Positions 1-10,579 of a stretch of 64,000 nt of DNA are shown one piece after another. Source of the DNA: Methylobacterium persicinum (lineage in GTDB: Bacteria; Pseudomonadota; Alphaproteobacteria; Rhizobiales; Beijerinckiaceae); assembly GCF_022179525.1 (NCBI RefSeq), contig NZ_BPQX01000018.1:62001-126000 (forward strand), given 5' to 3'. How positions within the stretch are numbered: the stretch's first letter is position 1; the number at the start of each line of letters is the position of its first letter. The position numbers and the translations under genes are program-made. The notes beneath the pieces are model-generated. The model was not told the DNA's origin, searched no databases, and saw only the letters and a program-made list of their open reading frames with translations.

Positions 1-221
1 GCGTGGAGGTGACCGTCTCGGCGACGGATGGCGAAGGCGGTGTGCAGCTGAAGGTCTGCGACGACGGCAGGGGCCTGCCGGACGACTGGGCGGAGCCGAG
101 AACCAGCAGCGCCCAGGGCTCGGGGTTGGGCATGAAGCTGATCCGGGCCATGCTCGACCAGATCAACGCCCGCCTCGACGTGGTAAACAACCCCGGCGCC
201 TGTTTTACGATTACCGCCTGA
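1..221 (+). CDS. Sensor histidine kinase, C-terminal fragment (5' end outside window)
   Basis: Only the last 73 or so codons lie inside the window. The visible part is the end of a GHKL ATPase domain: a G1-type box (D-D-G-R-G-L-P) is followed by a G2-type box (GSGLGMKLI) and a terminal G-A-C-F-T-I strand. The DDGRGLP spelling and the short lid are typical of the HWE/HisKA_2 class of alphaproteobacterial kinases, as found in bacteriophytochromes and LOV kinases. The stop codon lies 2 nt before the heme oxygenase start, so the two are probably co-transcribed. That context suggests a bilin-binding phytochrome kinase, but the sensor domain cannot be seen, so this is inference. Confidence 0.75.
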   Translation, partial: VEVTVSATDGEGGVQLKVCDDGRGLPDDWAEPRTSSAQGSGLGMKLIRAMLDQINARLDVVNNPGACFTITA

Positions 222-223
222 TC

Positions 224-784
224 ATGTCCGACTCGAACCTCCACCTGCGGTTGCGGGCGGCGACGGCTCCGGCCCACGAAGCCTTGGAGCGGGACCTGGA
301 TTGGCAGGCGCGGGTCTCGTCGCTCGCCGGATACCGGGGGCTGCTCGCCCGCCTGCGCGGCTTTCATGCGGCCTGGGAGCCGGTGATCGGCACCGCGCTG
401 AGTGACGGCGCGTTCTTCGATCCCCGCCGCCGCCTCGACGCGCTGGACCGGGACCTTGCCTACCTCGGCCTGTCCACGGAGGATATCGCAGGGCTGGACC
501 GGGCGCGCTCCATCAGTCTCGACGGGCCGGCGACGGCGATGGGGGCACTCTACGTGCTCGAGGGCTCGACCCTTGGCGGCCGGGTGATCGGCCGGCACAT
601 CACGGCGATGCACGGCCTGACCGGCGACGGGCTGGCCTACTATTCCGGCCACGGAGCCCGGACGGGCGCCATGTGGGCGTCCTTCCGCGCCCGGCTCGAT
701 GGGTACGAAGGAGAGTCCGAGGCGGTCGTCGCGGCGGCGAATGGGACGTTCGATGCCATGCGGGTGTGGCTGCGTTCGTCCTGA
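224..784 (+). CDS. Biliverdin-producing heme oxygenase (BphO/HmuO type)
   Basis: The 186-residue protein matches the length of bacterial heme oxygenases. H18, in the A-P-A-H-E-A-L-E context, fits the proximal heme ligand. The distal-helix signature ALYVLEGSTLGGRVI lies at about residues 108-122. The enzyme opens heme to biliverdin, CO and iron in the cytoplasm. It starts 2 nt after the stop of a GHKL kinase, the usual arrangement where biliverdin is supplied as a phytochrome chromophore; iron scavenging is the alternative role. The only ATG preceding the family-conserved N-terminus was taken as the start. The gene is followed by an intergenic palindrome and then the convergent gmk. Confidence 0.9.
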   Translation: MSDSNLHLRLRAATAPAHEALERDLDWQARVSSLAGYRGLLARLRGFHAAWEPVIGTALSDGAFFDPRRRLDALDRDLAYLGLSTEDIAGLDRARSISLDGPATAMGALYVLEGSTLGGRVIGRHITAMHGLTGDGLAYYSGHGARTGAMWASFRARLDGYEGESEAVVAAANGTFDAMRVWLRSS

Positions 785-813
785 GGGCTCGCCTCCGTTA
801 CGGCGAACCCTCC

Positions 814-907
814 CCGTCATTGCGAGCGTAGCGAAGCAATCCAGGGAGGCGCCCCATTCGGCAACCGGCCGCTGCCCTGGGTCGCTTCGCTTCGCTCGCG
901 ATGACGG
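814..907. repeat. REP-like intergenic palindrome, copy 1
   Basis: The left arm (cgtcattgcgagcgtagcga, then agcaatccaggg) is matched by an inverted right arm (ccctgg..cgcttcgcttcgctcgcgatgacg) separated by a variable centre of about 30 nt. It sits between the convergent heme oxygenase and gmk genes. The same two arms recur at least seven more times in this window, always outside genes. Confidence 0.85.
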
Positions 908-932
908 AGTGAGGCCGCTCAGGGCCGTCCGC

Positions 933-1589
<657 letters not shown>

Positions 1590-1638
1590 GGCTTCGCCCG
1601 GCTCCCTGTCGTCAGCGGCCTCACTTTATGCCCCCAAC

Positions 1639-2517
1639 TCATTCGATATTCTGAACCTGCTCGCGGAACTGTTCGACCACCGCCTTGAGGTCGAGCCCGA
1701 TGCGCGACAGCCCGATGTCACCGGCCTTGGCGCAGAGGGTGTTCGCCTCGCGGCCGAATTCCTGGGCGAGGAAATCGAGGCGGCGGCCGATGGCACCCCC
1801 CGCGGCGAGCAACTCGCGGGCGGCAGCCCCGTGGGCCTTCAGCCGGTCGAGTTCCTCGCGGACATCGGCCTTGGCGGCCAGCAGCACCGCCTCCAGATGC
1901 AGGCGTTCGGGATCGAGGCTTGTCTGCGAGAGGGCCTCCACCGTCGCGGCGAGCCGGGCGCGCACCGCGTCGACCCGGCGGGAAGGATCGTCCTCGGCGG
2001 CCTGGGTCAGGGCGGCGATGCGGGCGATCTGGCCGGAGACGACCTCTTCGAGCTGCCGCCCCTCGGACCGGCGGGCCTCCACGAGGTCGGCCACCAGCCG
2101 TACGACGCCTTCGGTGAGGTCGCGGTTCAGCGAATCGGCGTCCGGCGCCGCCTCGTCCTCGGCCTCCACGACGCCGCGGATGCCGAGGAGCCCGTCCATG
2201 GTGGCGGGGGCGACGCCCTCCGGCCGGGGCACCCGCGCCACCGCCTGGGCGAGGCTCGCGAGCAGGGTCTCGTTGATCCGCACCCGCGGCGCTCCCTCGC
2301 TGCGGGTGAGGGTCAAGGTGAGCTGGCACTGTCCGCGGGAGAGGGTCTTCTGCAGGGCAGTGCGGGCGGTCTCGCCCACGGCCTCGAAGCCGTTCGGTAC
2401 CCGGACCCGCACGTCGAGGCCGCGCCCGTTGACGCTGCGGACTTCCCACGCCCACTGCATCGCCCCCGTGGTGCCGGCGGCACGGGCGAATCCCGTCATG
2501 CTCGCGATCTGGGCCAT
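1639..2517 (-). CDS. yicC: YicC family endoribonuclease
   Basis: The protein is about 292 residues when started at MAQIASMTGFARAAG, the strongly conserved N-terminus of the family; upstream in-frame codons look non-coding. The C-terminal DUF1732 region has the family pattern D-V-R-E-E-L-D-R-L near 220 and Q-E-F-G-R-E-A-N-T-L-C-A-K near 265. YicC of E. coli is an endoribonuclease linked to RNA turnover in stationary phase; that role is carried over from the family. It lies between mltG and gmk on the same strand. Confidence 0.92.
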   Translation of the reverse strand: MAQIASMTGFARAAGTTGAMQWAWEVRSVNGRGLDVRVRVPNGFEAVGETARTALQKTLSRGQCQLTLTLTRSEGAPRVRINETLLASLAQAVARVPRPEGVAPATMDGLLGIRGVVEAEDEAAPDADSLNRDLTEGVVRLVADLVEARRSEGRQLEEVVSGQIARIAALTQAAEDDPSRRVDAVRARLAATVEALSQTSLDPERLHLEAVLLAAKADVREELDRLKAHGAAARELLAAGGAIGRRLDFLAQEFGREANTLCAKAGDIGLSRIGLDLKAVVEQFREQVQNIE

Positions 2518-2627
2518 GGGCGGTGCCGTCGTCCTGAGGGACGGCGGCTGTCGCACGGATTTTTTACCAGGGAAAGGGGGCGCGCATCGTTCCGCGCGCT
2601 TCGGCCCGCGGGCCTCCCCCTCCGCCT

Positions 2628-2692
2628 CCGTCTTTACAAGCGCAGCGGAGCAGTCCTGGGACTGGATTGCTTCGCTGCGCTCGCAAAGACGG
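2628..2692. repeat. REP-like intergenic palindrome, compact copy 2
   Basis: The arms ccgtctttacaagcgcagcg and cgctgcgctcgcaaagacgg are inverted repeats of each other, with only about 25 nt between them. This is a shorter version of the family at 814-907, with TTT/AAA in place of ATT/AAT in the arm. It lies between mltG and yicC, which are on the same strand, so it may form a hairpin in an operon message. Confidence 0.75.
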
Positions 2693-2753
2693 TGAGGATG
2701 TCGTCGATGGTGGAGAAACCTTGTCTCCTCCCAAGGACGTCCGCTGCAGCCCG

Positions 2754-4157
2754 CTACCGCTTGGCCTTCACCGCCGGCGGCTCGGCGAGTACCGGGATGC
2801 TCTTCGGCGATCCCAGGTCGTAGGTCTTGTTCTTGAGGGGATCGAGGCGTGTCCCCTCCGAGGCATCGAACGCCCGGGAGCGGGCCTCCGCCGAGGCGGG
2901 GTCGAGGAGGGCCGCGTTGGTGCCCGGCGCCGGGGCCGCGCCCGCGGGGCGGGGAGCGGAGGGGTCGGCGTTGGGATCGGCCTTGTCCACGGCGTCCGGC
3001 GGGGACTGCCGGCTCTTTTCCACGGCCCGCCAGCGGGCGACGTTGCGCTGGTGCGCCTCCAGGGTCTCGGCGAAGGCGTGCCCACCGGTCCCATCGGCCA
3101 CGAAGTAGAGGTCGCGGGTGCGGGAGGGGTTGGCGGTGGCCTCCAGGGCGGCTTTGCCGGGGTTGGCGATGGGGCCCGGAGGCAAACCCTCGATCACGTA
3201 GGTGTTGTAAGGCGTCGCCCGGTCGATCTCGGAGCGCAGGATGCCCCGGCCGAGGGTGCCGCGGCCTCCCACGAGACCGTAGACGATGGTCGGGTCCGAT
3301 TGCAGCTTCATCCGCCGGTTCAGGCGATTGGCGAAGACGGCGGCGACCCGGGGGCGCTCGTCGGCCCGGCCGGTCTCCTTCTCGACGATCGAGGCGAGGG
3401 TGACTAGTTCGGCCGGGGTCTTCACCGGGATGTCGGCGCTGCGGCGCTGCCAGATCTGGTTCAGCACCTCGCGCTGCTTGGTCTTCATCAGGTTGACGAT
3501 CTGCTGACGGGTTGCACCGCGTTCGAACTTGTACGTATCCGGCAGGAGGGAGCCCTCCGGCGGGACCTCGCCGATATCGCCGGAGAGCACGTCGTTCTCG
3601 TTGAGGCGGGCGACGATCTGCTCGGAGGTCAGGCCCTCGGGAAAGGTGATCGCGTGTTGCACCTGCCGGCCGGTGGCGAGGGTGTCCAGGGTGTCGGCGA
3701 TGCTGGCATGGGCCTTGAAGAGATACTCGCCGGCGCGGAGGGGCGGGCGGCCGCCGAACCGGGCGGCGAACTCGAACAGGCCCGTGTGCTGGATCACACC
3801 CTCCTTGGAGAGTGTGTCGGCGATCTCGCTCGTGCCGCTGTGGCTCGGGATCACCACGACCTTGTCCGCGGGAAGGGGGCCCGGCTCCTGTACGTTGCGC
3901 TGGTAGATCGTAAGGGTCACCATCGCCGCGAGGGCGGCGGCCACCGCGAAGGTCAGCAGGCCGCTGAACAGGCCGATGAAGCTGCCTCGCTCGCGGTCCG
4001 GCCTCTCCGGCGGCGGCGGGGCGGCGATGGGCTTGATCGCCTCGCTGGGCGAGCGCGGCGAGAGGCGCTGCGGAAGGGGCTGGCCCTCTTCCTGGCCCTC
4101 GTACTCGACCTTATCCGGTCCCTCACCGGGCGTCGTCTTGGAACGGCGAAAGAACAT
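2754..4157 (-). CDS. mltG: Endolytic murein transglycosylase MltG
   Basis: The protein belongs to the YceG/MltG family, which cuts nascent glycan strands at the inner membrane and sets their length. It has a charged, proline-rich cytoplasmic N-terminus, one membrane segment near residues 65-90 (GLFSGLLTFAVAAALAAMV), a LysM-like region and the lytic domain. The family catalytic glutamate falls in L-A-S-I-V-E-K-E-T-G. A tail of about 100 residues rich in A, P and D follows the domain. The start is uncertain: a TTG at 4217 and an ATG at 4163 are possible, but the ATG at 4157 has a GAGG at suitable distance. Confidence 0.93.
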   Translation of the reverse strand: MFFRRSKTTPGEGPDKVEYEGQEEGQPLPQRLSPRSPSEAIKPIAAPPPPERPDRERGSFIGLFSGLLTFAVAAALAAMVTLTIYQRNVQEPGPLPADKVVVIPSHSGTSEIADTLSKEGVIQHTGLFEFAARFGGRPPLRAGEYLFKAHASIADTLDTLATGRQVQHAITFPEGLTSEQIVARLNENDVLSGDIGEVPPEGSLLPDTYKFERGATRQQIVNLMKTKQREVLNQIWQRRSADIPVKTPAELVTLASIVEKETGRADERPRVAAVFANRLNRRMKLQSDPTIVYGLVGGRGTLGRGILRSEIDRATPYNTYVIEGLPPGPIANPGKAALEATANPSRTRDLYFVADGTGGHAFAETLEAHQRNVARWRAVEKSRQSPPDAVDKADPNADPSAPRPAGAAPAPGTNAALLDPASAEARSRAFDASEGTRLDPLKNKTYDLGSPKSIPVLAEPPAVKAKR

Positions 4158-4243
4158 CGGCATCCTCGGCGGCCCGGCCGATCCGTCTCGCGAGGGATCC
4201 GCGCCGGCCGCCCGCAACGGGTTGGGGCGTCCGGATCATGACC

Positions 4244-5188
4244 CTAACCGCTTTTGTGGCGAAATTGCCGTCCTGCGGAGCGGTGGGCCACCGCTTCGGC
4301 AGCCGATGGCTGACAGGTGGCACAAAAAAAGGTCGAACGGCCCGCTTGGACCACCCTCGCCACCGTGCCCGTGCAACCGGCACGCGCGCAAGCGAGGCCG
4401 AAGCGGTCGTAGACCCGGAAGGCGTGCTGGAAGCCCCCGGCGCTGCCGTCGGTGCGGGCATAGTCGCGGAGCGTCGAGCCCCCCGCCTGCACCGCCTCCG
4501 TCAGGACGGCCACGATGGCCCGGGCCAGGGCGTTCGCCGGGGTGGCCGGGCGGCCATCCGGCTTGGCAAGGCTACCGGCCGGCGCTTCCGGATGGAGCTT
4601 CGCCCGGTGGAGGGCCTCGCAGACATAGATGTTGCCCAGGCCGGCGATCAACCGCTGGTCGAGGAGGGCGGCCTTCAGGGGGGTGACCTTCCCCCGGAAC
4701 AGGCCCGCGATCACGGCGCCGGTCAGACCGTCCAAGGGCTCCACACCCATTTTCGCGAAGTGGCGGCAGGTCTCCAGGGACGCGCTGGGGACGAGATCCA
4801 TGAAGCCGAACCGGCGGGCGTCGTTGTAGGTCACGGTGGCGCCCGAGGACATCGCCATCACGACGTGGTCGTGCTTGGGCACGCCCTGCGCGCCCTCCAG
4901 GTAAAAATCCCCCGGCGAGAGGTTGCGGCCATCCGGCAGCGCCACGTCGAACCGCCCGCTCATGCCGAGATGCATGATCAGCGTCTCGCCGGAATCGAGG
5001 GCGGCGGTGAGGTACTTCGCCCGTCGGGCGAGGGCGGTGACGGTGCGCCCTTCGAGCCGCGCCGCGAAGCGCTCGGGAAACGGGAAGCGCAGGTTCGGCC
5101 GGCGGAGGGTCAAACGGCTGAAGCGGGCGCCGACCATGGCGGGCTCCAGGCCCCGGCGAACGGTCTCGACCTCGGGCAGTTCGGGCAT
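4244..5188 (-). CDS. mutM: Formamidopyrimidine-DNA glycosylase (Fpg/MutM)
   Basis: The N-terminus M-P-E-L-P-E-V-E-T fixes the start: Pro2 is the Schiff-base nucleophile and Glu3 is catalytic. The enzyme removes 8-oxoguanine and formamidopyrimidines and nicks the abasic site. A helix-two-turn-helix segment and the C-terminal zinc finger (C-A-R-A-G-C ... C-A-T-C) are present. After the finger there are about 20 extra residues of low-complexity sequence compared with E. coli. The gene lies 86 nt upstream of the chosen mltG start on the same strand, and they may be co-transcribed. Confidence 0.95.
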   Translation of the reverse strand: MPELPEVETVRRGLEPAMVGARFSRLTLRRPNLRFPFPERFAARLEGRTVTALARRAKYLTAALDSGETLIMHLGMSGRFDVALPDGRNLSPGDFYLEGAQGVPKHDHVVMAMSSGATVTYNDARRFGFMDLVPSASLETCRHFAKMGVEPLDGLTGAVIAGLFRGKVTPLKAALLDQRLIAGLGNIYVCEALHRAKLHPEAPAGSLAKPDGRPATPANALARAIVAVLTEAVQAGGSTLRDYARTDGSAGGFQHAFRVYDRFGLACARAGCTGTVARVVQAGRSTFFCATCQPSAAEAVAHRSAGRQFRHKSG

Positions 5189-5291
5189 GTCGTCCTGTCG
5201 TTTCGTGTCGTGCCGCCGATATCGGCGGCGCCATCCCGGGCCGCAATGCGCCCCGTGGGCGCGCGGCCGGGAATGGAGGCAGCTTGCCTCC

Positions 5292-5711
5292 TCAATCCAT
5301 CGGTGCGCCGCGCATCCGCTTCGTGGCCCCGCGCTTGGTCTTGTCCTCCAGCCGCCGCTTCTTCGACGCGAGGGTCGGCCGGGTGGGGCGGCGGGGCGTG
5401 GGCGGTACCGCAGCTTCCGCCACGAGGGCGGCGAGGCGCTCCCGCGCATCGGCCCGGTTGCGCTCCTGGGTGCGGAAGCGCTGGGCCACGAGGACCAAGA
5501 TCCCCTCGTCGGTGAGGCGCCGCCCGGCCAGCCGCATCAGGCGCACGGCCACGGGATCGGGCAGGGCCCGGGAGCGGCGCACGTCGAAGCGCAGCTGCAC
5601 CGCCGTGGAGAGCTTGTTGACGTTCTGGCCCCCCGGCCCCGAAGACCGCACGAAGCTCTCCTCGAGCTCGCCTTCGGGGATCGCGATCTCCGGCGTACAG
5701 ACGAGGGTCAC
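5292..5711 (-). CDS. arfB: Alternative ribosome-rescue factor ArfB (peptidyl-tRNA hydrolase)
   Basis: The 139-residue protein has the release-factor catalytic GGQ at residues 27-29 ([12 protein letters not shown]). It lacks the stop-codon recognition domains of class I release factors. The basic C-terminal tail ([17 protein letters not shown]) is the part of ArfB that lies in the empty mRNA channel of stalled ribosomes. It therefore probably frees ribosomes stalled without a stop codon. It lies between bolA and mutM on the same strand. Confidence 0.93.
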   Translation of the reverse strand: MTLVCTPEIAIPEGELEESFVRSSGPGGQNVNKLSTAVQLRFDVRRSRALPDPVAVRLMRLAGRRLTDEGILVLVAQRFRTQERNRADARERLAALVAEAAVPPTPRRPTRPTLASKKRRLEDKTKRGATKRMRGAPMD

Positions 5712-5733
5712 GGCCGGGGCCTTCCGGTCATGG

Positions 5734-6012
5734 TCAGGCGGCCTCGGCCGGCGTGCGGGCCCGCAGGGCCAGGGCGTGCAGGCCGCGGGCGAAAGCGGCG
5801 TCCAGCAGGCCGTTCACGAGACGGTGACGCTCCACCCGGCTCTTCCCGTCGAAGGCCGCCGACACGATATCGAGGCGGTAATGGGTTTCACCCCCAGGTC
5901 GTGCTCCGGAATGGCCGGCATGGAGGTGTGATTCGTCGATTACGTCGAGCTGCGTCGGCGCCAATTCGGCGCGCAGCCGCATCTCGATCCAGTCCCGAAG
6001 CGTCTCAGCCAT
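5734..6012 (-). CDS. BolA family protein
   Basis: The protein has 92 residues when started at MAETLRDWIEMRL. It has the BolA fold pattern: an N-terminal helix, a central E-S-H-x-H-A-G-H segment and the helix R-H-R-L-V-N-G-L-L with its conserved histidine. BolA proteins pair with monothiol glutaredoxins in iron-sulfur or iron sensing. It is divergent from the J-domain gene across about 100 nt. The bolA, J-domain, cobS, cobT order is common in Rhizobiales. Confidence 0.88.
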   Translation of the reverse strand: MAETLRDWIEMRLRAELAPTQLDVIDESHLHAGHSGARPGGETHYRLDIVSAAFDGKSRVERHRLVNGLLDAAFARGLHALALRARTPAEAA

Positions 6013-6115
6013 CGTGGGTCCCGCGTCGCTCGCGCCGTCAAGCCTGGTTTCGCGCATGCGTCATCAGGCCCAGCGCCCTTGTGTTGGCGATACTCCCCCT
6101 CATAATCGGCCCGTC

Positions 6116-6739
6116 ATGGATCTCAACTCGCGCCTGTTCGACAGCATCCGCATCAAGCCGTCCTGCGACGAGCCCAGGGCGACTGCCGAGGCATCGTGCG
6201 AGAGTCCCGGCTGCAAGAACCCCGGCCTCTACCGCGCGCCGAAGGGCCGCAAGGCGGAAGGGCAGTACTGGCGCTTCTGCATGGATCACGTCCGTGCGTA
6301 CAACGCCTCCTACAATTACTTCGACGGGATGAACGACGCCGCCGTCCAGGCCTACCAGAAGGATGCGTTGATCGGGCACCGGCCGACCTGGGCGATGGGT
6401 GTGAACCGCACCGGCCCGGGCAAGCCCGAGCCTGAGGCGACCCGGGATTGGGCCTATGTCGATCCCTTGGGCATTCTCCGGGCGAACGGCGTCGGAGAGA
6501 AGGCCCGTCGTGCCCGCCAGGAAGAGCCGGAGCAGCCCCGCCGCTCGGCCGCCGTGCGGAAGGCCCTCGACGTCCTCGGCCTCGACGAGACTGCCGATAC
6601 GGCCGGCATCAAGGCCCAGTACAAGACGCTGGTGAAGCGCTTCCACCCGGACGCCAACGGGGGCGACCGCTCGTTCGAGGAGCGCCTGCGGGACATCATC
6701 CGCGCCCACGACGTCCTCCGGACCGCAGGCCTCTGCTGA
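6116..6739 (+). CDS. J-domain (DnaJ-like) protein
   Basis: This 207-residue protein has its J domain at the C-terminus (about residues 140-205), with the HPD tripeptide in V-K-R-F-H-P-D-A-N-G-G. The N-terminal 100 residues hold four cysteines and a conserved W-R-F-C-M-D-H-V-R block that could bind metal; this is inference. It lacks the G/F-rich and zinc-finger regions of DnaJ, so it is a dedicated DnaK co-chaperone of unknown client. The start MDLNSRLFDSIRIK was chosen over upstream in-frame codons because coding-like sequence begins there. It precedes cobS by about 190 nt. Confidence 0.9.
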   Translation: MDLNSRLFDSIRIKPSCDEPRATAEASCESPGCKNPGLYRAPKGRKAEGQYWRFCMDHVRAYNASYNYFDGMNDAAVQAYQKDALIGHRPTWAMGVNRTGPGKPEPEATRDWAYVDPLGILRANGVGEKARRARQEEPEQPRRSAAVRKALDVLGLDETADTAGIKAQYKTLVKRFHPDANGGDRSFEERLRDIIRAHDVLRTAGLC

Positions 6740-6931
6740 CCGCCCGGCATGATCAATGCACGGCCCCGCTCGAAGCGGAGGCCGGTGGGCTCTATATGAG
6801 GGGTCGTGTCTCCCCCGGTAGCGAGTCTTTCCGCCGCCGTCTAAGGTTCCGCGGCTTGCGAAACCCGCTTCCCACGCATCTCCCGCGCGGATGCCGCCCC
6901 AAGGGTTGCCCCGCGCTCCAAGAGGTCCCGA

Positions 6932-7915
6932 ATGCTCTCTGACGATACGCCCGCCCGGCTCCCCGACCGCACCGTCTCCGTCCGCGACGTCTTCGGTATC
7001 GACCTCGATCTCAAGGTGCCCGCCTTCGCCGAGGCGGAAGAGCATGTGCCCGACCTCGACCCGGACTACATCTTCGACCGGGAGACGACGCTCGCCATCC
7101 TGGCCGGCTTCGCCCGCAACCGGCGCGTGATGGTCACCGGCTATCACGGCACCGGCAAGTCGACCCATATCGAGCAGGTTGCGGCCCGACTGAACTGGCC
7201 CTGCATCCGCATCAACCTCGACAGCCACGTCTCGCGCATCGACCTCGTCGGCAAGGACGCGATCGTGCTGCAGGACGGCAAGCAGGTCACCGCCTTCCAG
7301 GACGGCATCCTGCCCTGGGCGCTGCAGAACAACGTCGCCCTCGTGTTCGACGAGTACGATGCCGGCCGTCCGGACGTGATGTTCGTGATCCAGCGGGTGC
7401 TCGAAGTCTCGGGCCGCCTGACCCTGCTCGACCAGAAGCGGGTGATCCGCCCGCACCCGGCCTTCCGCCTGTTCGCCACCGCCAACACCGTCGGCCTCGG
7501 CGACACGTCGGGCCTGTATCACGGCACGCAGCAGATCAACCAGGGCCAGATGGACCGGTGGTCCATCGTCACGACCCTGAACTACCTGCCCCACGACCGT
7601 GAGGTGGACATCGTCCTCTCCAAGGCGCCCCACTACAAGGGCGACAGCGGGCGGGACATCGTCAACCGCATGGTCCGCGTGGCCGACCTCACCCGCAACG
7701 CCTTCATGAACGGTGATCTCTCCACCGTCATGAGCCCGCGCACGGTGATCACCTGGGCCGAGAACGCTGACATCTTCCGGGACATCGGCTTCGCCTTCCG
7801 GGTGACCTTCCTGAACAAGTGCGACGAACTGGAGCGGACCCTCGTCGCCGAGTTCTACCAGCGCGCCTTCGGCAAGGAGCTGCCCGAGAGCGCGATGAAC
7901 GTCGCCTTGAGCTGA
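6932..7915 (+). CDS. cobS: Cobaltochelatase subunit CobS (AAA+ ATPase)
   Basis: CobS is the AAA+ motor of the aerobic cobaltochelatase CobN-CobS-CobT, which inserts cobalt into hydrogenobyrinic acid a,c-diamide in B12 synthesis. The 327-residue length is normal. Walker A is in [11 protein letters not shown] (about residues 69-80) and Walker B in L-V-F-D-E-Y-D. The arginine-rich C-terminal lid is intact. CobT follows after 8 nt. CobN is not in the window. Confidence 0.96.
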   Translation: MLSDDTPARLPDRTVSVRDVFGIDLDLKVPAFAEAEEHVPDLDPDYIFDRETTLAILAGFARNRRVMVTGYHGTGKSTHIEQVAARLNWPCIRINLDSHVSRIDLVGKDAIVLQDGKQVTAFQDGILPWALQNNVALVFDEYDAGRPDVMFVIQRVLEVSGRLTLLDQKRVIRPHPAFRLFATANTVGLGDTSGLYHGTQQINQGQMDRWSIVTTLNYLPHDREVDIVLSKAPHYKGDSGRDIVNRMVRVADLTRNAFMNGDLSTVMSPRTVITWAENADIFRDIGFAFRVTFLNKCDELERTLVAEFYQRAFGKELPESAMNVALS

Positions 7916-7923
7916 AAGCCCGC

Positions 7924-9834
7924 ATGTCCCTGTCCAACCGCAAGCCCGGCGAGCGGCGCGAACCCGTGGCGGAGCCCCTGAAGCGCTCCGTGGCGGGGTG
8001 CCTGCGTGCCATCGCCCGCAAGGCCGAGATCGAGGTGACCTACGCCACCGACCGGCCTGCCCTGACCGGCGACAAGGCCCGTCTGCCCGAGCCGCCGCGC
8101 AAGATGTCGGCTGGGGACGTGGCGGTGCTGCGCGGCAATGCCGACGCCATGGCTCTGCGGCTCGGCTGCCACGACGTGGCGCTCCACCGCCGCTTCGCGC
8201 CGGAGAACGCCCCGGCGCGGGCGGTCTACGACGCGGTCGAGCAGGCGCGGGTGGAGGCCATCGGCTCCCGCCGGATGACGGGCGTGGCGAGCAACATCGC
8301 GGCGATGCTGGAGGACCGGTACCACCGGGGCGGCAAGTACGAGACCATCACCGACAGGGCCGATGCGCCCCTGGAGGACGCCGTCGCGCTCATGGTGCGC
8401 GAGCGCCTCACCGGGCAGGCCCCGCCCGAGGCGGCGTCGAAGATCGTGGACCTGTGGCGCGAGCATATCGAGGCCAAGGCCGGGCCGAACCTCGACGGGC
8501 TCATCGGCTCCATCGAGGACCAGCGCGCCTTCGCCCGCTCGATCCGTGACCTCCTCTCGTCCCTGGACATGTCGGACGAGACGCCCTTCGACCCGGAGGA
8601 CGACGAGAACGACGACGAGAACGATACCCAGGACGACGAGCAGAACCCCAGCGAGGGCGATGCGGAGCAGAAGTCGGAGGGCGACCGCGCCGAGATCGAG
8701 ACCTCCGAGGAGGCCTCCGACGACATCGAGGAGGGCGCCCAGGAGGAAGCCGACGCGCCCAGCGGCGAGTTGCCCGACGAGGCCGAGGATGCCGAATCGG
8801 ACGAGGCCGCCGAGGGTTCACGCCCGCCGCCCAAGCAGGGGAGCGAGGCGCGGGGCCCCGACTACAAGGTGTTCAGCCCGAAATTCGATGAGGTGATCCA
8901 CGCCGAGGACCTCTGCGACGCGGACGAGCTCGCCCGCCTGCGCAGCTACCTCGACAAGCAGCTCTCCCATCTCCAGGGCGTCGTCGGACGGCTGGCCAAC
9001 CGGCTGCAGCGCCGCCTCCTTGCCCAGCAGAACCGCGCCTGGGATTTCGACCTGGAAGAGGGCCAGCTCGATCCCGCCCGCCTCGTGCGGGTGGTGACGG
9101 ACCCGTTCCAGCCGCTCTCCTTCAAGCAGGAGAAGGACACGAATTTCCGCGATACGGTGGTGACGCTGCTGCTCGACAATTCCGGGTCGATGCGCGGGCG
9201 GCCGATCACCGTAGCGGCCACCTGTGCCGACATCCTGGCGCGGACGCTGGAGCGCTGCGGCGTGAAGGTCGAGATCCTCGGCTTCACCACCCGCGCCTGG
9301 AAGGGTGGGCAGAGCCGCGAATCGTGGCTCGCCGCCGGGAAGCCCCCGTCGCCGGGCCGGCTGAACGACCTGCGCCACATCGTCTACAAGGCCGCCGACG
9401 CCCCGTGGCGCCGGGCGCGCAAGAACCTTGGGCTGATGATGCGCGAGGGGCTGCTCAAGGAAAACATCGACGGCGAGGCCCTGGACTGGGCGCATCAGCG
9501 GCTGCTTGGCAGGCCGGAGCAGCGCAAGATCCTGATGGTCATCTCGGACGGTGCGCCGGTCGACGACTCGACCCTTTCGGTCAATGCCGGCAATTATCTG
9601 GAGCGGCATCTCCGCTGGATGATCGAGGATATCGAGACCCGGTCCCCCGTGGAACTGCTGGCCATCGGCATCGGGCACGACGTGACCCGCTACTACCGGC
9701 GGGCGGTGACGATCATCGATGCCGAGGAACTCGGCGGCGCCATGACGGAGAAGCTCGCGGAGTTGTTCGAGGAGAACGGCGCCCCGGTTCTCATGCGGCA
9801 ACCGGCGCGGATGGCGGCGGGCGGGCGGCGGTAG
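7924..9834 (+). CDS. cobT: Cobaltochelatase subunit CobT
   Basis: The 636-residue protein starts 8 nt after cobS at [14 protein letters not shown]. Residues 215-325 are a very acidic linker (runs of D, E and N). The C-terminal third is a von Willebrand A domain with a MIDAS motif ([11 protein letters not shown]). CobT binds the CobS hexamer and links it to CobN. This is the normal architecture. A palindromic element follows the stop. Confidence 0.96.
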   Translation: MSLSNRKPGERREPVAEPLKRSVAGCLRAIARKAEIEVTYATDRPALTGDKARLPEPPRKMSAGDVAVLRGNADAMALRLGCHDVALHRRFAPENAPARAVYDAVEQARVEAIGSRRMTGVASNIAAMLEDRYHRGGKYETITDRADAPLEDAVALMVRERLTGQAPPEAASKIVDLWREHIEAKAGPNLDGLIGSIEDQRAFARSIRDLLSSLDMSDETPFDPEDDENDDENDTQDDEQNPSEGDAEQKSEGDRAEIETSEEASDDIEEGAQEEADAPSGELPDEAEDAESDEAAEGSRPPPKQGSEARGPDYKVFSPKFDEVIHAEDLCDADELARLRSYLDKQLSHLQGVVGRLANRLQRRLLAQQNRAWDFDLEEGQLDPARLVRVVTDPFQPLSFKQEKDTNFRDTVVTLLLDNSGSMRGRPITVAATCADILARTLERCGVKVEILGFTTRAWKGGQSRESWLAAGKPPSPGRLNDLRHIVYKAADAPWRRARKNLGLMMREGLLKENIDGEALDWAHQRLLGRPEQRKILMVISDGAPVDDSTLSVNAGNYLERHLRWMIEDIETRSPVELLAIGIGHDVTRYYRRAVTIIDAEELGGAMTEKLAELFEENGAPVLMRQPARMAAGGRR

Positions 9835-9852
9835 GCGGCCCCCGCAACCTCG

Positions 9853-9946
9853 CCGTCCTTGCGAGCGAAGCGAAGCAATCCAGGGCAGCGGGACGCTCTC
9901 GAATGTAGCGGATCCCTGGTTTGCTTCACTGCGTTCGCAATGACGG
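9853..9946. repeat. REP-like intergenic palindrome, copy 3
   Basis: The arms ccgtccttgcgagcgaagcg and tgcgttcgcaatgacgg, with the inner pair gcaatccaggg/ccctggtttgc, match the family described at 814-907. It lies between the convergent cobT and DUF1348 genes. Confidence 0.85.
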
Positions 9947-9952
9947 CGGCGC

Positions 9953-10426
9953 TTACAGCCCCAGGTCGCTCAGCGACGGGTGGTCGGCCGGGCGGGGGCC
10001 GGAGCGGTCCCAATGGAACAGGCGCTCGCTCTCGGTGATGGGCCGGTCGTTGATGCTGGCGTGGCGCGCCCGCATCAGGCCGTTCTCGTCGAACTCCCAG
10101 TTCTCGTTGCCGTAGGCCCGGAACCACGCCCCAGATGCGTCGTGGAATTCGTAGGCGAACCGCACGGCGATGCGGTCCCCGTGGAAGGCCCAGAGCTCCT
10201 TGATCAGCCGGTATTCGTGCTCCTGCTGCCACTTGCGCGTCAGGAAGGCGACGATCGCCTCGCGGCCCGAGAAGATCTCGGCGCGATTCCGCCACCGGCT
10301 GTCCGGCGTGTAGGCCAGGGACACCTTCTCGGGGTTGCGGCCGTTCCATCCGTCCTCGGCCGCACGGACTTTGCGCGCAGCGGTCTCGGCGGTGAAGGGC
10401 GGGAGCGGGGGGCGGCTTTCGGACAC
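9953..10426 (-). CDS. Nuclear transport factor 2-like protein, DUF1348 family
   Basis: The 157-residue protein has the DUF1348/SnoaL-like cone fold pattern, including [20 protein letters not shown] and the ending [14 protein letters not shown]. These proteins are small, cytoplasmic and mostly of unknown function. The start is taken as GTG at 10424-10426, because AGGAG lies 6-7 nt upstream; the in-frame upstream ATG has no ribosome site. It faces rpmB on the same strand at about 150 nt. Confidence 0.85.
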   Translation of the reverse strand: MSESRPPLPPFTAETAARKVRAAEDGWNGRNPEKVSLAYTPDSRWRNRAEIFSGREAIVAFLTRKWQQEHEYRLIKELWAFHGDRIAVRFAYEFHDASGAWFRAYGNENWEFDENGLMRARHASINDRPITESERLFHWDRSGPRPADHPSLSDLGL

Positions 10427-10519
10427 GGGCGACTCCTGTGATCGGATCGCCCGGATGTCACGGCTTCGCACGGCTCGCAATGGCGTCCCGTGCGCGGAAG
10501 ATAAGCCGTTCAGACATGC

Positions 10520-10557
10520 GAAAGCGACCGGCGCCCTTCAGAGCGCCGGTCGCTTTC
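10520..10557 (-). terminator. Strong hairpin downstream of rpmB
   Basis: A perfect 15-bp stem (gaaagcgaccggcgc / gcgccggtcgctttc) with an 8-nt loop lies 23 nt beyond the rpmB stop on the transcribed strand. The stem ends in an A/T-rich GAAAG/CTTTC pair but no long T-run follows, so it may work as a terminator or a 3'-end stabiliser. Confidence 0.6.
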
Positions 10558-10579
10558 AAACTGGAGCCAGAGGCGAGCC

